DNA of 64,000 nt. Origin: Burkholderia sp. GTDB lineage: Bacteria; Pseudomonadota; Gammaproteobacteria; Burkholderiales; Burkholderiaceae. Location of the stretch: assembly GCA_031253835.1 (NCBI GenBank), contig JAIRVP010000013.1, forward strand, positions 23,564 to 87,563, given 5' to 3'. This document shows positions 16,607 through 25,714 of the stretch, piece after piece. The notes below the pieces were generated by a model, which had not been told where the DNA came from, searched no databases, and saw only the letters and a list, made by a program, of their open reading frames with translations. Numbering within the stretch: the first letter of the stretch is position 1; each line of letters begins with the position of its first letter. A program made the translations under genes and the position numbers.

Positions 16607-17281
16607 GTGTCAAGCACGGGACCCAAGCAAGCGATTTATGCGAGCCTCGCCGAGGTCGCGCAGGCGGTCGGCCACCCGAACCGGCTCGAACTGCTCGAGC
16701 ACCTCGCGCAGCGCGAGCGGTCGGTCGAGGAACTGACGACGCTGTCGGGAATGACGTTCGCGAACACGTCGCGGCACCTGCAGATCCTGCGGCGCGCGCG
16801 TCTCGTCGATACCGAACGGCGCGGCAAGCACATCGTGTATCGGCTCGCCGGCGACAGCGAAATCGTCGTGCTGATGAAGGCGCTCGGCCGCGTGGGCGAG
16901 CGCAACGTCGCGGAGGTCAACCAGGTGCTGGGCGATTACTTCCATGCGCGCGATGCGCTGGAGCCGGTGTCGCGGGGCGAGCTGACCACGCGGCTCGCCG
17001 ACGGGCTCGTCACGCTGCTGGACGTGCGGCCGCACGACGAATTCGCGCTCGGGCACCTGCCCGGCGCGGTGAACATTCCGTTGAGCCACCTCGAAGAGCG
17101 CCTCGGCGAGTTGCCGGCCGGCACGGAGATCGTCGCGTATTGCCGCGGCCCTTACTGCGTGCTCGCGTTCGAGGCCGTCGCCGCGTTGCGCGCACGCGGC
17201 TTCAAGGCCGCGCGGCTCGAAGACGGCTTTCCGGAGTGGAAGGCGGCCGGCCTCGCGATCGAGACCGGCACGGCCGGGTGA
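16607..17281 (+). CDS. ArsR-family regulator fused to a rhodanese domain
   Basis: The 224-residue protein starts at a GTG with GAGGAGAGG upstream. Residues about 8-95 are an ArsR winged helix (VGHPNRLELLEHLAQRE, then MTFANTSRHLQILRRARLV). Residues about 122-220 are a rhodanese domain (LLDVRPHDEFALGHLPGAVN) with the active-site loop YCRGPYC holding the catalytic cysteine. This architecture is known among regulators that respond to sulfane sulfur or persulfides. It is divergent from the MFS/SDR operon and convergent with the first GH92 gene. It likely autoregulates through the dyad at 16565-16586. Confidence 0.93.
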   Translation: MSSTGPKQAIYASLAEVAQAVGHPNRLELLEHLAQRERSVEELTTLSGMTFANTSRHLQILRRARLVDTERRGKHIVYRLAGDSEIVVLMKALGRVGERNVAEVNQVLGDYFHARDALEPVSRGELTTRLADGLVTLLDVRPHDEFALGHLPGAVNIPLSHLEERLGELPAGTEIVAYCRGPYCVLAFEAVAALRARGFKAARLEDGFPEWKAAGLAIETGTAG

Positions 17282-17287
17282 AGCAAC

Positions 17288-17311
17288 GCGGCCCGCATCG
17301 ACGCGGGCCGC
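17288..17311. terminator. Bidirectional terminator hairpin
   Basis: GCGGCCCGC (17288-17296) and GCGGGCCGC (17303-17311) form a perfect 9-bp stem between the convergent ArsR-rhodanese and GH92 genes. There is no long U-tract on either side. Confidence 0.6.
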
Positions 17312-17318
17312 TTGCGGC

Positions 17319-19982
17319 TTACTTGCCGGCCAGCGCCAGCGACGGCGCGAGCGCGCTGTTCGGGTCCTGGCCGTTCCACTGGCCGACCCACGCGTCGTTC
17401 GGCGTCGAGCCCATCACGAAGTCGAGCGTGCCGCCGGCCTTCATCTCGTCATAGGTGATGTACGGCCGGTGCAGCGGCGTGCCGTTCAGGCTGACCGACT
17501 GCACGTAGCGATTGACCGACGACGGCGCGCCGCCGCTCGCCGTATGTGCGGTCACCTTGAAGCGCCGCGTCGCGCCGAACGTCAACGCCCCGCCCGACCC
17601 GCTTCCCGACGCGACCGGGATGTCGATCGTCGCTTCCTCGAACAGCGGCGTGCCGAAGTAGAACACGCCGCCGACCGGATTCAGCGAATAGATGCCGAGC
17701 GCGGACAGCACGTACCACGCGGACAACTGGCCGCAATCGTCGTTGCCCGGAATCGCCGCATCGCGCACGCGCCGCGGATCGTTCAGCGCGGCCTTCAGGC
17801 TGTCGCCGCTCAGCAACGCGCGATCGCCGGCCGTCAGCGTCAGCGAGTACATGTCGTCCATCACCGTGCGCACACGGTCCTGCGTCTTCGACGGCATGCC
17901 CGCGACGTCGTACAGGTACGGCAGGTGGTTCGCCGGCTCGTTGCCCGCGAAGAACTGGCCGCTGCGGCCGGTCAGGTCCGGAAAGCCCTGGTTGTTGAGG
18001 AAGGTCAGCGGGTTGGCCGGATCGAACGTGCGATCGAGCTGCGCGATGAACTGGCTCTTGCCGCCGAGCAGTGCAACGAGGCCCGGGAAGTCGTGGAAGA
18101 TGTTCCACGTATCGACCCACGAATTCGATTCGGAGAAGTCGGTCTTCTCGGCGGCCGTCGGATCGAAGCCCGCGACCCAGTTGCCCTGCGAATCCTTCGG
18201 CTGCGAGAACTTCCAGCCGTTGTTCGGCACCGGGTTGAACACGTTGCGGTAGTTCTGGCTGCGCTGCAGGTACGGCCGGTAGTCGGCCGTGCCCTTGCCG
18301 GCCGCCTTGCCGACCGCGGCCGTCGCCCAGTCGTCGAACGAATAGTCCTGCGTCGTCGACACCGATGCGTTGTCGCCCGCATATACGTAGCCGCTCCGGC
18401 GATACTGGTCGAAGCCGTGCGCGCTTGCGCTCTGCGTGGTCGTCAATGCCGTCCAGATGTCGTCGATGCCCGCGCTCGTCAGGTGCTTCAGGTACGCATC
18501 CGCGATCATCGGGATCGACGGATGGCCGGCCATCGTGAAGGTTTCCGTTTGCGCGAGCGGCCACACCGGCAGCTCGCCCTTGCCGTTCTGCCTGAACTGC
18601 GTGAGCAGCGACTTCACCCAGCCGTCGACGCGTTCGGGCTGCACCAGCGTCATCAACGGCGATTCGGCGCGGAAGGTATCCCACAGCGAGAACGTCGACG
18701 AATAGTCGAAACCCGGGTTCGCATGCTTGCTCGTGGTCGGCGGCGACGTCGTGCCGTCGTTGGTCGAATCCATGCCGACGTAGCTGCCGTCCGCGTTGTT
18801 GTAGACCGTCGGCGCGAGCATCGTGCGGTACAGCGACGTGTAGAACATCGTCCGCTGGTCGGCCGTGCCGCCCTTGATCCGGATCCGGTCGAGCGCAGCG
18901 CTCCACACGCGTTCCGCCGCACCGCGCACCTGGTCGAACGACTTCGTGCCGACCTCCGACGCGAGATTGGCCTGCGCATCCGCGATGCTCGACGGCGAGA
19001 TGCCGACCTTCACCGTGACCGCGCCGCCGTCGCTGCCGTCGGCGAACGTCAGGTAGGCCTTGAAGCCGTCCGCGCTGAACGCGACGTTCTTCGTATCGAA
19101 CGGCTTCGAGAAACGCGCGACGAAATACGTCGGCTTGTTGTTCGCCCAGTTGTTCGTGAACTGCCAGCCGGCGATCGTCTGTGCGTCGACGACCTGGATC
19201 TTGCCGCTCGCGGTCGAGCCGCCGATCGGGTTGTCGATGCTCACGATCATGCTGCGCTTCTGCGTCGCCGCGCTCGGGAAATACGTATAGCGATGCACGC
19301 CCGCATGCGAGGTCGCCGTCATCTCCGCGAGGATCTTCGCGCCCTGCACGTTCCACGGCGTGTTGCCGCTGCCGACCGGCGCCATCTTCACGCGGTAGTA
19401 GCCGGGGCTCGCGGTTTCGTCGTCGTGGCTGAACGATGCGTTGTAGGTGATCGACGCATCGGCGGCGACCTTCGCCAGGGTCGCCTTGTCGACCGGCGCG
19501 AGCGTCGGCAGGAACCGCACTTCGCCGCCCGAGCCGATGCCAGTGCCCGACAGGTGCGTGTGCGTGAAGCCCGTGATGAGCGGATCGTCGTACTGGTAGC
19601 CCGACGTGCGATCCCAGTTCCACGGCAGCGTGTGCGCGCCGCCGGTCGTGTCCGGCCCGAGCTGCACCATCCCGAACGGCACGGTCGCGCCGGGGTACAC
19701 GTGGCCGTGGCCACGCACGCCGCTCGCCCAGTCCGCGTTGATGTCGAGGTTCGCGGTGCCGATCATCGGATCGACACTGCGCAGCACCGACCGCTTGCCC
19801 GCACCGCCGTTCCCGCCTTGATCGTCTTGATCGCCCTGGTCGTTCTGGTTGCCTTGATCGTTCTGGCTACCCTGCGCGTTCGACAGCTGCGCGAGCACGC
19901 TCGCGTCCGTCGAACCCTGATCGCCCCCGCACCCCGACAGCACGGCAAGGCACCCGATACCCACCACCTGACGCAGCTTCAT
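17319..19982 (-). CDS. GH92 family alpha-mannosidase lipoprotein (copy 1)
   Basis: The 887-residue protein begins MKLRQVVGIGCLAVLSGCGG, a lipoprotein signal with lipobox LSGC. A polar linker of DQ/NQ repeats follows (NDQGNQNDQGDQDDQGG). The N-terminal beta-sandwich starts at VDPMIGTANLDI and includes FGMVQLGPDTTGG and THTHLSGTG. The catalytic (alpha/alpha)6 barrel has ESNSWVDTWNIFHDFPGL, where GH92 enzymes usually show EGN with the catalytic acid, and PGNDDCGQLSAWYVLSALG with the metal/base aspartates. GH92 members are calcium-dependent exo-mannosidases, mostly alpha-1,2. It is anchored in the outer envelope and could trim host or fungal mannans. The start has GGGAGGGACG upstream. Confidence 0.93.
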   Translation of the reverse strand: MKLRQVVGIGCLAVLSGCGGDQGSTDASVLAQLSNAQGSQNDQGNQNDQGDQDDQGGNGGAGKRSVLRSVDPMIGTANLDINADWASGVRGHGHVYPGATVPFGMVQLGPDTTGGAHTLPWNWDRTSGYQYDDPLITGFTHTHLSGTGIGSGGEVRFLPTLAPVDKATLAKVAADASITYNASFSHDDETASPGYYRVKMAPVGSGNTPWNVQGAKILAEMTATSHAGVHRYTYFPSAATQKRSMIVSIDNPIGGSTASGKIQVVDAQTIAGWQFTNNWANNKPTYFVARFSKPFDTKNVAFSADGFKAYLTFADGSDGGAVTVKVGISPSSIADAQANLASEVGTKSFDQVRGAAERVWSAALDRIRIKGGTADQRTMFYTSLYRTMLAPTVYNNADGSYVGMDSTNDGTTSPPTTSKHANPGFDYSSTFSLWDTFRAESPLMTLVQPERVDGWVKSLLTQFRQNGKGELPVWPLAQTETFTMAGHPSIPMIADAYLKHLTSAGIDDIWTALTTTQSASAHGFDQYRRSGYVYAGDNASVSTTQDYSFDDWATAAVGKAAGKGTADYRPYLQRSQNYRNVFNPVPNNGWKFSQPKDSQGNWVAGFDPTAAEKTDFSESNSWVDTWNIFHDFPGLVALLGGKSQFIAQLDRTFDPANPLTFLNNQGFPDLTGRSGQFFAGNEPANHLPYLYDVAGMPSKTQDRVRTVMDDMYSLTLTAGDRALLSGDSLKAALNDPRRVRDAAIPGNDDCGQLSAWYVLSALGIYSLNPVGGVFYFGTPLFEEATIDIPVASGSGSGGALTFGATRRFKVTAHTASGGAPSSVNRYVQSVSLNGTPLHRPYITYDEMKAGGTLDFVMGSTPNDAWVGQWNGQDPNSALAPSLALAGK

Positions 19983-20046
19983 CCGTTCGTCCCTCCCTCT
20001 CTCTCGTCGATCCTGTTGGCAAGAACCGCTCGTTGATCTTCCAGAC

Positions 20047-22509
20047 TTACTGCGCGCCGGCCGCTTGCGGGAACGACGGCATCGCGGACGCATCGGTGCC
20101 CCACGTCGCGGCGCTCGCGTCGGCCGTCATCGAATACGCCAGCTTCCCGCCCTTCGCAATTTGGTCGAACGGCAGCCATGCGCTCGCGTAAGGCGCGCCG
20201 TTCAGCTTCAGCGACTTCACGTAGAACGACGCGCTGTCGCTGGAGCCCGCGCCCGGCGCGGCGATGTGCAGCAGACGGTAGCTGCCGTCGTTCTGCCCGA
20301 CGCGCACCGCGATCTTCTCGAACTGCGGGCTCGACAGCGCGACGCCGCTCACGCCCGGCACGACCGGGTAGAGACCGAGCGCGGCCCACACGTACCAGCC
20401 GGAGATCGCGCCGAGATCGTCGTTGCCCGGCAGCCCCGCCGCGCCGGCGCCGAACTCGTTCGCGAGCGACGCGTGCAGCACGCGCTGCGTATGCGACGGT
20501 GCGCCGGCCCACGCATAGACCCACGGCACGGCCATCGTCACCTCGTTGCCGACGTAGAAATACGGCTGCACGGTGCCGATGTTCAGGTGCGTGAAAAACG
20601 TGTCGAGCCGCTTGACGACCGGTGCGGCGCCGCCGGCCTGCGCGATCATGCCGGCGAGATCGTGCGGCACGTACCACGTGTACTGCTCGGCATTGCCTTC
20701 CATGAAGCCCGAGCCGTCGGTCACCCACGCGCCGGCCGACGTCTTCGGCTGGATCGCGCCCTGGTCGACCAGGTTCTGCCAGTTGCCGCTCGACTTCAGC
20801 AGCGTGCCGGCCGTCGCCGTATCGCCGAGCGCCGTCGCGAAGCGCGACACCGCGAAGTCGCGCACGGCATACTCGAGCGTGTTCGACGCGGTCTGGTTGT
20901 CGCCGCTGCCCGACGCCGGCACGTAGCCGAGCCGGTCGTAGTCCGCGCGACTGCCCATCACCGGCGTGCCGGCACACGCGGCGCCCGGCGCGGTGCTGCG
21001 CTTCATGATCGACAGCGCCGACTGCGTGTCGAAATTCGTCGCGCCGAACGCATACGCGTTCGCGGCAATGATCGAACCCGCGTCGCCCGGCATCACGGCC
21101 GTTTCCGTATTGAAGTACGCCCAGCGCGGGAACGCGCCGCACGCCTTCGCATCGAGCACGAGCGACTGCACGATGTCGCTGGTACGCACCGGATCGAGCA
21201 GCGCCTGCAGCTGGATGAACGAGCGGTCGATGTCCCAGCCGGAGAAGTTCGCGTACATCGTGCGGCCCTTGTCGACCTGGCGCGTCGGCGCGGTCCCGGC
21301 GTTGTTCGACGCGTAGAAGTCGGGATACTGGCCGTTCACGTCGTTGAACACGTTCGGATGCAGCGACGCGTGATACAGCGCGGTGTAGAACTTGGTCTTG
21401 TCGGCGTCGCTGCCGCCCGTCACCTGGATCGCGTTCAGGCGGGCGTTCCAGGCGGCGCTCGCTGCGCCGCGCACCTTGTCGAAGCGCCAGTTCCGGCTGC
21501 CTTGCGCATCGGTGCCCGGATTCTCGGCCAGCAGGTTCGCCTTCGCGTTCGCTTCGCTGACGAACGAGATGCCGAGCTTCATCATCACGTCCGGATGCTT
21601 GCGGTCGACATTGAACGTCAACGCAACAGGGCGGTTGTTCGACAGCGCCGGTTTCGCCGCGAACGGCTGGCTGAACTCCGCGTAGTAGTAGACGGGCACC
21701 GCATGGCCGGCCCAGCAGAAGCCGCCGCCCGCGATCGTGCCCGACAGCGCGCGGTCGCCGACCTGGCTGATCGTGTCGGCCGTCGTGCCCTGCGCGCGGT
21801 TGTTCAGCACGGTCGGATCGATCGCGATCGTCGCCTGCTGGCCTTGCGCAAGCGCCGGATACGTGAAGCGCGCGAAACCGGTGCGCACCGTCGTCGTCAG
21901 CTCGGCCTTGATGCCGTTGCCGAGCGTGACGCCGTAGTAGCCGGCCTGCGCGGTTTCGTTCGCGTGGCTGAAGCTGGCCGGCGTGCCGGCATCGCCGGGT
22001 GCGAGCTGCGGCATCACGTTCAGGTAGCCGCCGTTCGCCCAGCAGCCGGTGCCGCTCAGGTGCAGGATGCTGAATGCGTTGATCGACGTGTCGCCGTACC
22101 AGTAGCCGCCGGAGAAGCCGGAGCCGTCGCCTTTGCGGCTGTCGTATTGCGCGGTGGGCGTCATCGGGCTCCACTGCATCATCCCGAACGGGACCGTCGG
22201 CCCCGGGAACGTGCCGCCGCCGAGCCCCGAGCCGACCGGGTCGGCCGGCTGGTCGGTCGCGTAGTCGGTGCCGATCAGCGGATTGACGTACTGGACGACG
22301 CGCATGTCGGCGCTCTTCTTCGACGCTTCGTTGCCGTTGCGGTTGTCGTTCTCATTGCCGTTGTCGTTGCCGTCTTCGTTGCCTTGCGAATGCGCCGCGG
22401 CCGACAGATTCGACGCCGCGACCGACGGCGAATCGCCATCGCCGCCGCATGCAGCCAAGCCGACGCACAGCGCCAGCAGCGCCGTTCCCAACCCCCAGTT
22501 CCTCGACAT
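20047..22509 (-). CDS. GH92 family alpha-mannosidase lipoprotein (copy 2)
   Basis: The 820-residue protein starts MSRNWGLGTALLALCVGLAAC, a lipoprotein signal with lipobox LAAC (Cys21). An Asn/Asp/Glu/Gly spacer follows (GNEDGNDNGNENDNRNGNE). The GH92 domains contain YVNPLIGTDYA, PFGMMQWSPMT, HLSGTGC, the canonical EGNAEQYTWYVPHDL with the catalytic glutamate, and LPGNDDLGAISGWYVWAALG with the paired aspartates. It lies 64 bp upstream of copy 1 on the same strand, so the two are likely cotranscribed. The proteins are clearly paralogous but diverged. This copy keeps the EGN motif that copy 1 has changed to ESN, suggesting different mannoside specificities. Confidence 0.94.
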   Translation of the reverse strand: MSRNWGLGTALLALCVGLAACGGDGDSPSVAASNLSAAAHSQGNEDGNDNGNENDNRNGNEASKKSADMRVVQYVNPLIGTDYATDQPADPVGSGLGGGTFPGPTVPFGMMQWSPMTPTAQYDSRKGDGSGFSGGYWYGDTSINAFSILHLSGTGCWANGGYLNVMPQLAPGDAGTPASFSHANETAQAGYYGVTLGNGIKAELTTTVRTGFARFTYPALAQGQQATIAIDPTVLNNRAQGTTADTISQVGDRALSGTIAGGGFCWAGHAVPVYYYAEFSQPFAAKPALSNNRPVALTFNVDRKHPDVMMKLGISFVSEANAKANLLAENPGTDAQGSRNWRFDKVRGAASAAWNARLNAIQVTGGSDADKTKFYTALYHASLHPNVFNDVNGQYPDFYASNNAGTAPTRQVDKGRTMYANFSGWDIDRSFIQLQALLDPVRTSDIVQSLVLDAKACGAFPRWAYFNTETAVMPGDAGSIIAANAYAFGATNFDTQSALSIMKRSTAPGAACAGTPVMGSRADYDRLGYVPASGSGDNQTASNTLEYAVRDFAVSRFATALGDTATAGTLLKSSGNWQNLVDQGAIQPKTSAGAWVTDGSGFMEGNAEQYTWYVPHDLAGMIAQAGGAAPVVKRLDTFFTHLNIGTVQPYFYVGNEVTMAVPWVYAWAGAPSHTQRVLHASLANEFGAGAAGLPGNDDLGAISGWYVWAALGLYPVVPGVSGVALSSPQFEKIAVRVGQNDGSYRLLHIAAPGAGSSDSASFYVKSLKLNGAPYASAWLPFDQIAKGGKLAYSMTADASAATWGTDASAMPSFPQAAGAQ

Positions 22510-22838
22510 TGCCTGTCTCCGTCTTTGCTCTTGAATCAAGCTGTTGGTTCGAACTACTGATCTTTAAGCCAGGATTCTTTTCGTGATGTGTCGCGCATGC
22601 GGTCAATCGGTCGAAACTGCCGGACGCATGTATTTATTTCCGCACTCGGGTGCCCGGAAAAAGACACGCCGGCATGTGGAAATACCGGCGCTCAGGAACG
22701 GACAATGCGCACAAGCGTGCCCAAATAAACGCGATTTCTCTACCCCGTGTTTTTACGAATTTTTATTTTGTTTATCTAAACAAGAGGCAATTGACTCAAT
22801 TTTTATATGAAATCCGGAATCGAGAATGCGATTGGCCA
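22510..22838 (-). promoter_or_regulatory. AT-rich intergenic region upstream of the GH92 operon
   Basis: This 329-bp gap has a markedly AT-rich block at 22740-22815, with T- and A-tracts (TTTTTACGAATTTTTATTTTG, then AATTTTTATATG). Such a block is unusual in this GC-rich segment and is the likely promoter zone of the leftward GH92 genes, implying a leader of about 200 nt. No open frame is credible, and no dyad stands out. Confidence 0.4.
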
Positions 22839-23306
22839 TTACGGCTGTTTCGGCAGGTCGACATAGTCTTCAAGCTCGCCGGCGACATACAGCCGCTTGC
22901 CGATTCGCGGATATTCGCAGACGTCGTGTTCGAGCCGCTGGCCGCCGACGAGCAGTTGCAGCGGCGCATCGCCGGTGTTCTGCACCGTATGCGCTTCGCC
23001 GCCGCGCGGAAAGCCGATGAAATCGCCGGGCCCGATTTCACTCGCGCGTTCGCCGATCGTGACCGAGCCCGTGCCGGACAGCACGTACACGAATTCTTCT
23101 TCGTACAGGTGACGGTGATATTCGGCCGATTCGTGACCGGGCATCAGCGTGAGCAAATGGACACCGAATTGCGTCAGGCCGGTCAGGTCGCTGAGTTGTC
23201 GCTTGAGTCGCACGGCATTCGGATTCAGCGAATGCACCGCGCGCGTCGGTTCCATCTTCTCGATATCGGCGGCCTTCAGCAGTTCCCGGGGAAAGGGAGT
23301 CGACAT
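22839..23306 (-). CDS. Cupin domain protein
   Basis: The 155-residue protein is a single-domain cupin. Motif 1 is seen as HRHLYEEEFVYVLSGTGSV, with the metal-binding His and Glu, and motif 2 as PGDFIGFPRGGEAHTVQN with the distal His. Small cupins of this kind bind metal and act as isomerases, dioxygenases or sensors; the reaction cannot be read here. The start MSTPFPREL at 23306 is preferred over an upstream ATG because the extra 44 residues show no conservation pattern. It has no signal peptide and stands alone between the GH92 promoter region and the amidohydrolase gene. Confidence 0.88.
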   Translation of the reverse strand: MSTPFPRELLKAADIEKMEPTRAVHSLNPNAVRLKRQLSDLTGLTQFGVHLLTLMPGHESAEYHRHLYEEEFVYVLSGTGSVTIGERASEIGPGDFIGFPRGGEAHTVQNTGDAPLQLLVGGQRLEHDVCEYPRIGKRLYVAGELEDYVDLPKQP

Positions 23307-23425
23307 GGGGATCTCGCAAGCGTGAATGCTTCGGTTGAACGCTGCGCCGGCGCGGCGCGCGCAGCGGCTATTGTCCGACATTTTCACGCTTGCGGACGTG
23401 TCGCAAGCCCCGCCGTCACGTGCGG

Positions 23426-24649
23426 CTAGCGCGCGCAATCGGCCAGCAGGTTCGCCAGCACCGACGCGCCTTGCGCGAGGTGCACCGGATCGGCATCTTC
23501 CGCTTCGTTGTGGCTAAGTCCCGCCTTGCACGGCACGAACACCATCGCGGACGGCGCGACGGTCGACAGGTTCACCGCGTCGTGCCCCGCGCCGCTGCAC
23601 ATTTCCAGGTACGGATAGCCGGCGGCGGCCGTGGCCTGCCGCACGCGCGCGACGCATTCCGCATCGAACACCACCGGCGCGTATTCGGCGAGGGTCTGCA
23701 CCGCCACGCTCGCGCCGCGCAGCGCGGTGCGCTGCACGCAGATCGCTTCGATGTCGGCGACGAGCTGCTGCAATGCCGGCTGCGACGGGTGGCGCACGTC
23801 GACGCTGAACCGCACCTTGCCCGGTATCGTGCTCGGCGAATTCGGCTGGCACGCGACATGGCCCACCGTCACGCGCGCGTCGGCGTCGAACGTGTGGCCG
23901 TGCTCGATGATCGCGGCGATCATCGCGGCCGCCGCGCCCATCGCGTCACGGCGCACGCTCATCGGCGTCGTGCCCGCATGCGATTCGAAACCGGTCACCG
24001 TGACGTCGAGTTCGTAGATGCCCTGCACGCCCGTCACGACGCCGATCGGCAAGCCGGCCTGCTCCAGCACCGGGCCCTGCTCGATATGCGCTTCGAAATA
24101 CGCTTTTGGCATCTGCCGCTCGCGCGCGAGGCCGGCGAAGCCGGTGCGCACGAGTTCGTCGCGGAGCGATACACCCGTCAGCATGCACGGGCGATCGAGT
24201 GCATAGTCGAGATCCAGCGAGCCGGCATAGACGGCCGAGCCCATCATGCCCGGCGTGAAGCGCGAACCCTCTTCATTGGTCCACGCGACGACGTCGACCG
24301 GATGCCGCGTCACGACACCGTGCTCGTTCAGCGTGCGGATCGCCTCGAGGCCCGCGAGCACGCCATAGACGCCGTCGAAGCGGCCGCCGAGCGGCTGCGT
24401 GTCGAGATGGCTGCCGCACATCACGGCCGGCAGATCGGGCTGCGTGCCGGGCCGGCGCGCAAATATATTGCCGATCGGATCGATGCGGATCTCGCAGCCG
24501 GCTGCCTCGCACCACGCGATGAAGCGGCGGCGGCCGAGCGCGTCGTCGTCGCTCAGCGCGAGCCGGCAGCTGCCGCCGTGCGCGGTCGCGCCGATCGTCG
24601 CCATCTCCATCAGCGAATCCCACAGCCGTTGCTGGTTAACGAGAATCAT
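23426..24649 (-). CDS. Zn-dependent hydantoinase/carbamoylase (M20, AllC-like)
   Basis: The 407-residue protein is of the M20 amidase/hydantoinase-carbamoylase family. Metal ligands are visible in GSHLDTQPLGGRFDG, TNEEGSRF, EAHIEQGP and SGAGHDAVNLS; GFESHAGTTPMSVRRDAMGAA is a family block in the dimerisation lid. Family members hydrolyse N-carbamoyl amino acids, ureidoglycolate or allantoate. No allantoinase, hydantoinase or transporter lies adjacent to narrow the substrate. The start MILVNQQRLW at 24649 has AGGAGCGG upstream. A LysR gene is divergent 144 bp away and probably regulates it. Confidence 0.92.
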   Translation of the reverse strand: MILVNQQRLWDSLMEMATIGATAHGGSCRLALSDDDALGRRRFIAWCEAAGCEIRIDPIGNIFARRPGTQPDLPAVMCGSHLDTQPLGGRFDGVYGVLAGLEAIRTLNEHGVVTRHPVDVVAWTNEEGSRFTPGMMGSAVYAGSLDLDYALDRPCMLTGVSLRDELVRTGFAGLARERQMPKAYFEAHIEQGPVLEQAGLPIGVVTGVQGIYELDVTVTGFESHAGTTPMSVRRDAMGAAAAMIAAIIEHGHTFDADARVTVGHVACQPNSPSTIPGKVRFSVDVRHPSQPALQQLVADIEAICVQRTALRGASVAVQTLAEYAPVVFDAECVARVRQATAAAGYPYLEMCSGAGHDAVNLSTVAPSAMVFVPCKAGLSHNEAEDADPVHLAQGASVLANLLADCAR

Positions 24650-24793
24650 CGTGACCGCTCCTGAAAAGCATCGAGCATATACACTCGATCCAATAAGAAA
24701 AATCCAAGATTTCGTTGTGGACGATAACTTTCTCTTGTCACCCGGCGCGCGTCCCGAAACCCCGCGCTTTCCTCGCAACCGGATCGATCAGTC

Positions 24794-25711
24794 ATGAAGC
24801 TCAAGCAGCTCGATGCGTTTCTCGCCGTCGCCGAGCATCGCACCATCCGCGGCGCGGCGCGCGCGCTCGGCGTCACGCAGCCGGCCATCAGCAGCATCGT
24901 GCGCGAGCTCGAACAGGAGCTGGGCGTGCCGCTCGTCGTGCGCAGCGTGAAAGGGATCGCATTGACCGACTACGGCAGCGCGTTCGCGATTCGTGCGCGG
25001 CTGATCGTCGAGGAGATCCAGCGCACGCGCGACGAGATCGAACAGCTGCGGCTGGGCACGACCGGCTCGGTGTCGATTGCAGTCAGTCCGACCGTCGCGT
25101 TGACGATCCTGCCGCGCGCATTCGCCGCGTTCACGCGCGACCTGCCCGGCGCGACATTGAATGTCGACGATGCGCTGACCGCGACGGATCTCGCGCGACT
25201 GCGCGACGGCTCGCTCGATTTCATCGTCACGCATCAGTTGTCGAACGCGATGCCGGACCCCGACGAATTCCTGAGCATGCCGCTGTTCCGGACGGCGTTC
25301 GCGGTCGTCGCGAGAAGCCGCCATCGGCTCGCGCGCGCCCGCTCGTTGCGCGAGCTCGTCGATGCGCACTGGTGCGTGCCGCGCTACGGCGAAGGCGGCG
25401 ACGATCTGGTGCGCTCGATCTTCGCGCCGTTCGGCCTCGACGTGCCGAAGCGGGTGGTCCACTGCCCGTCGTTTGCGGCGACGCTCGGGCTCGTGTCGCA
25501 GACGGATGCACTCGGCGTGTTCGCGCGGCCGCTCGCCGACGTCGAGCGCAAGTCGCGCGGCATCGTCGCGCTGGATCTCGCCGAGCCGATGCCCGCGTTG
25601 ACGGTCGCGATCGTGATGCGGCGGCATGCGTTGCTGACGCCGGCCGCACTGCATTTCATCGAATGCCTGAAGGTGGCGTCCGCCACCGTCTCGGGTACCG
25701 ACGACGCATGA
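24794..25711 (+). CDS. LysR family transcriptional regulator
   Basis: The 305-residue protein has the LysR winged HTH in residues 1-60 (MKLKQLDAFLAVAEHRTIRG, TQPAISSIVRELEQELG, then FVR-like VVRSVKGIALTDYG). A periplasmic-binding-protein-like effector domain spans about 90-295 (GSVSIAVSPTVALTILPRAF). It is divergent from the M20 amidohydrolase gene, so the usual LysR arrangement suggests it controls that gene in response to its substrate. Its stop is only three bases from the stop of the convergent PLP decarboxylase gene. Confidence 0.93.
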   Translation: MKLKQLDAFLAVAEHRTIRGAARALGVTQPAISSIVRELEQELGVPLVVRSVKGIALTDYGSAFAIRARLIVEEIQRTRDEIEQLRLGTTGSVSIAVSPTVALTILPRAFAAFTRDLPGATLNVDDALTATDLARLRDGSLDFIVTHQLSNAMPDPDEFLSMPLFRTAFAVVARSRHRLARARSLRELVDAHWCVPRYGEGGDDLVRSIFAPFGLDVPKRVVHCPSFAATLGLVSQTDALGVFARPLADVERKSRGIVALDLAEPMPALTVAIVMRRHALLTPAALHFIECLKVASATVSGTDDA

Positions 25712-25714
25712 CGC

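Noticed and set aside
17469..20036. Long plus-strand frame opposite GH92 copy 1
   Set aside because: Arg-rich composition and complete overlap with an unmistakable glycosidase gene.
20065..22560. Long plus-strand frame opposite GH92 copy 2
   Set aside because: Same reason: it is an antisense shadow of a real gene.
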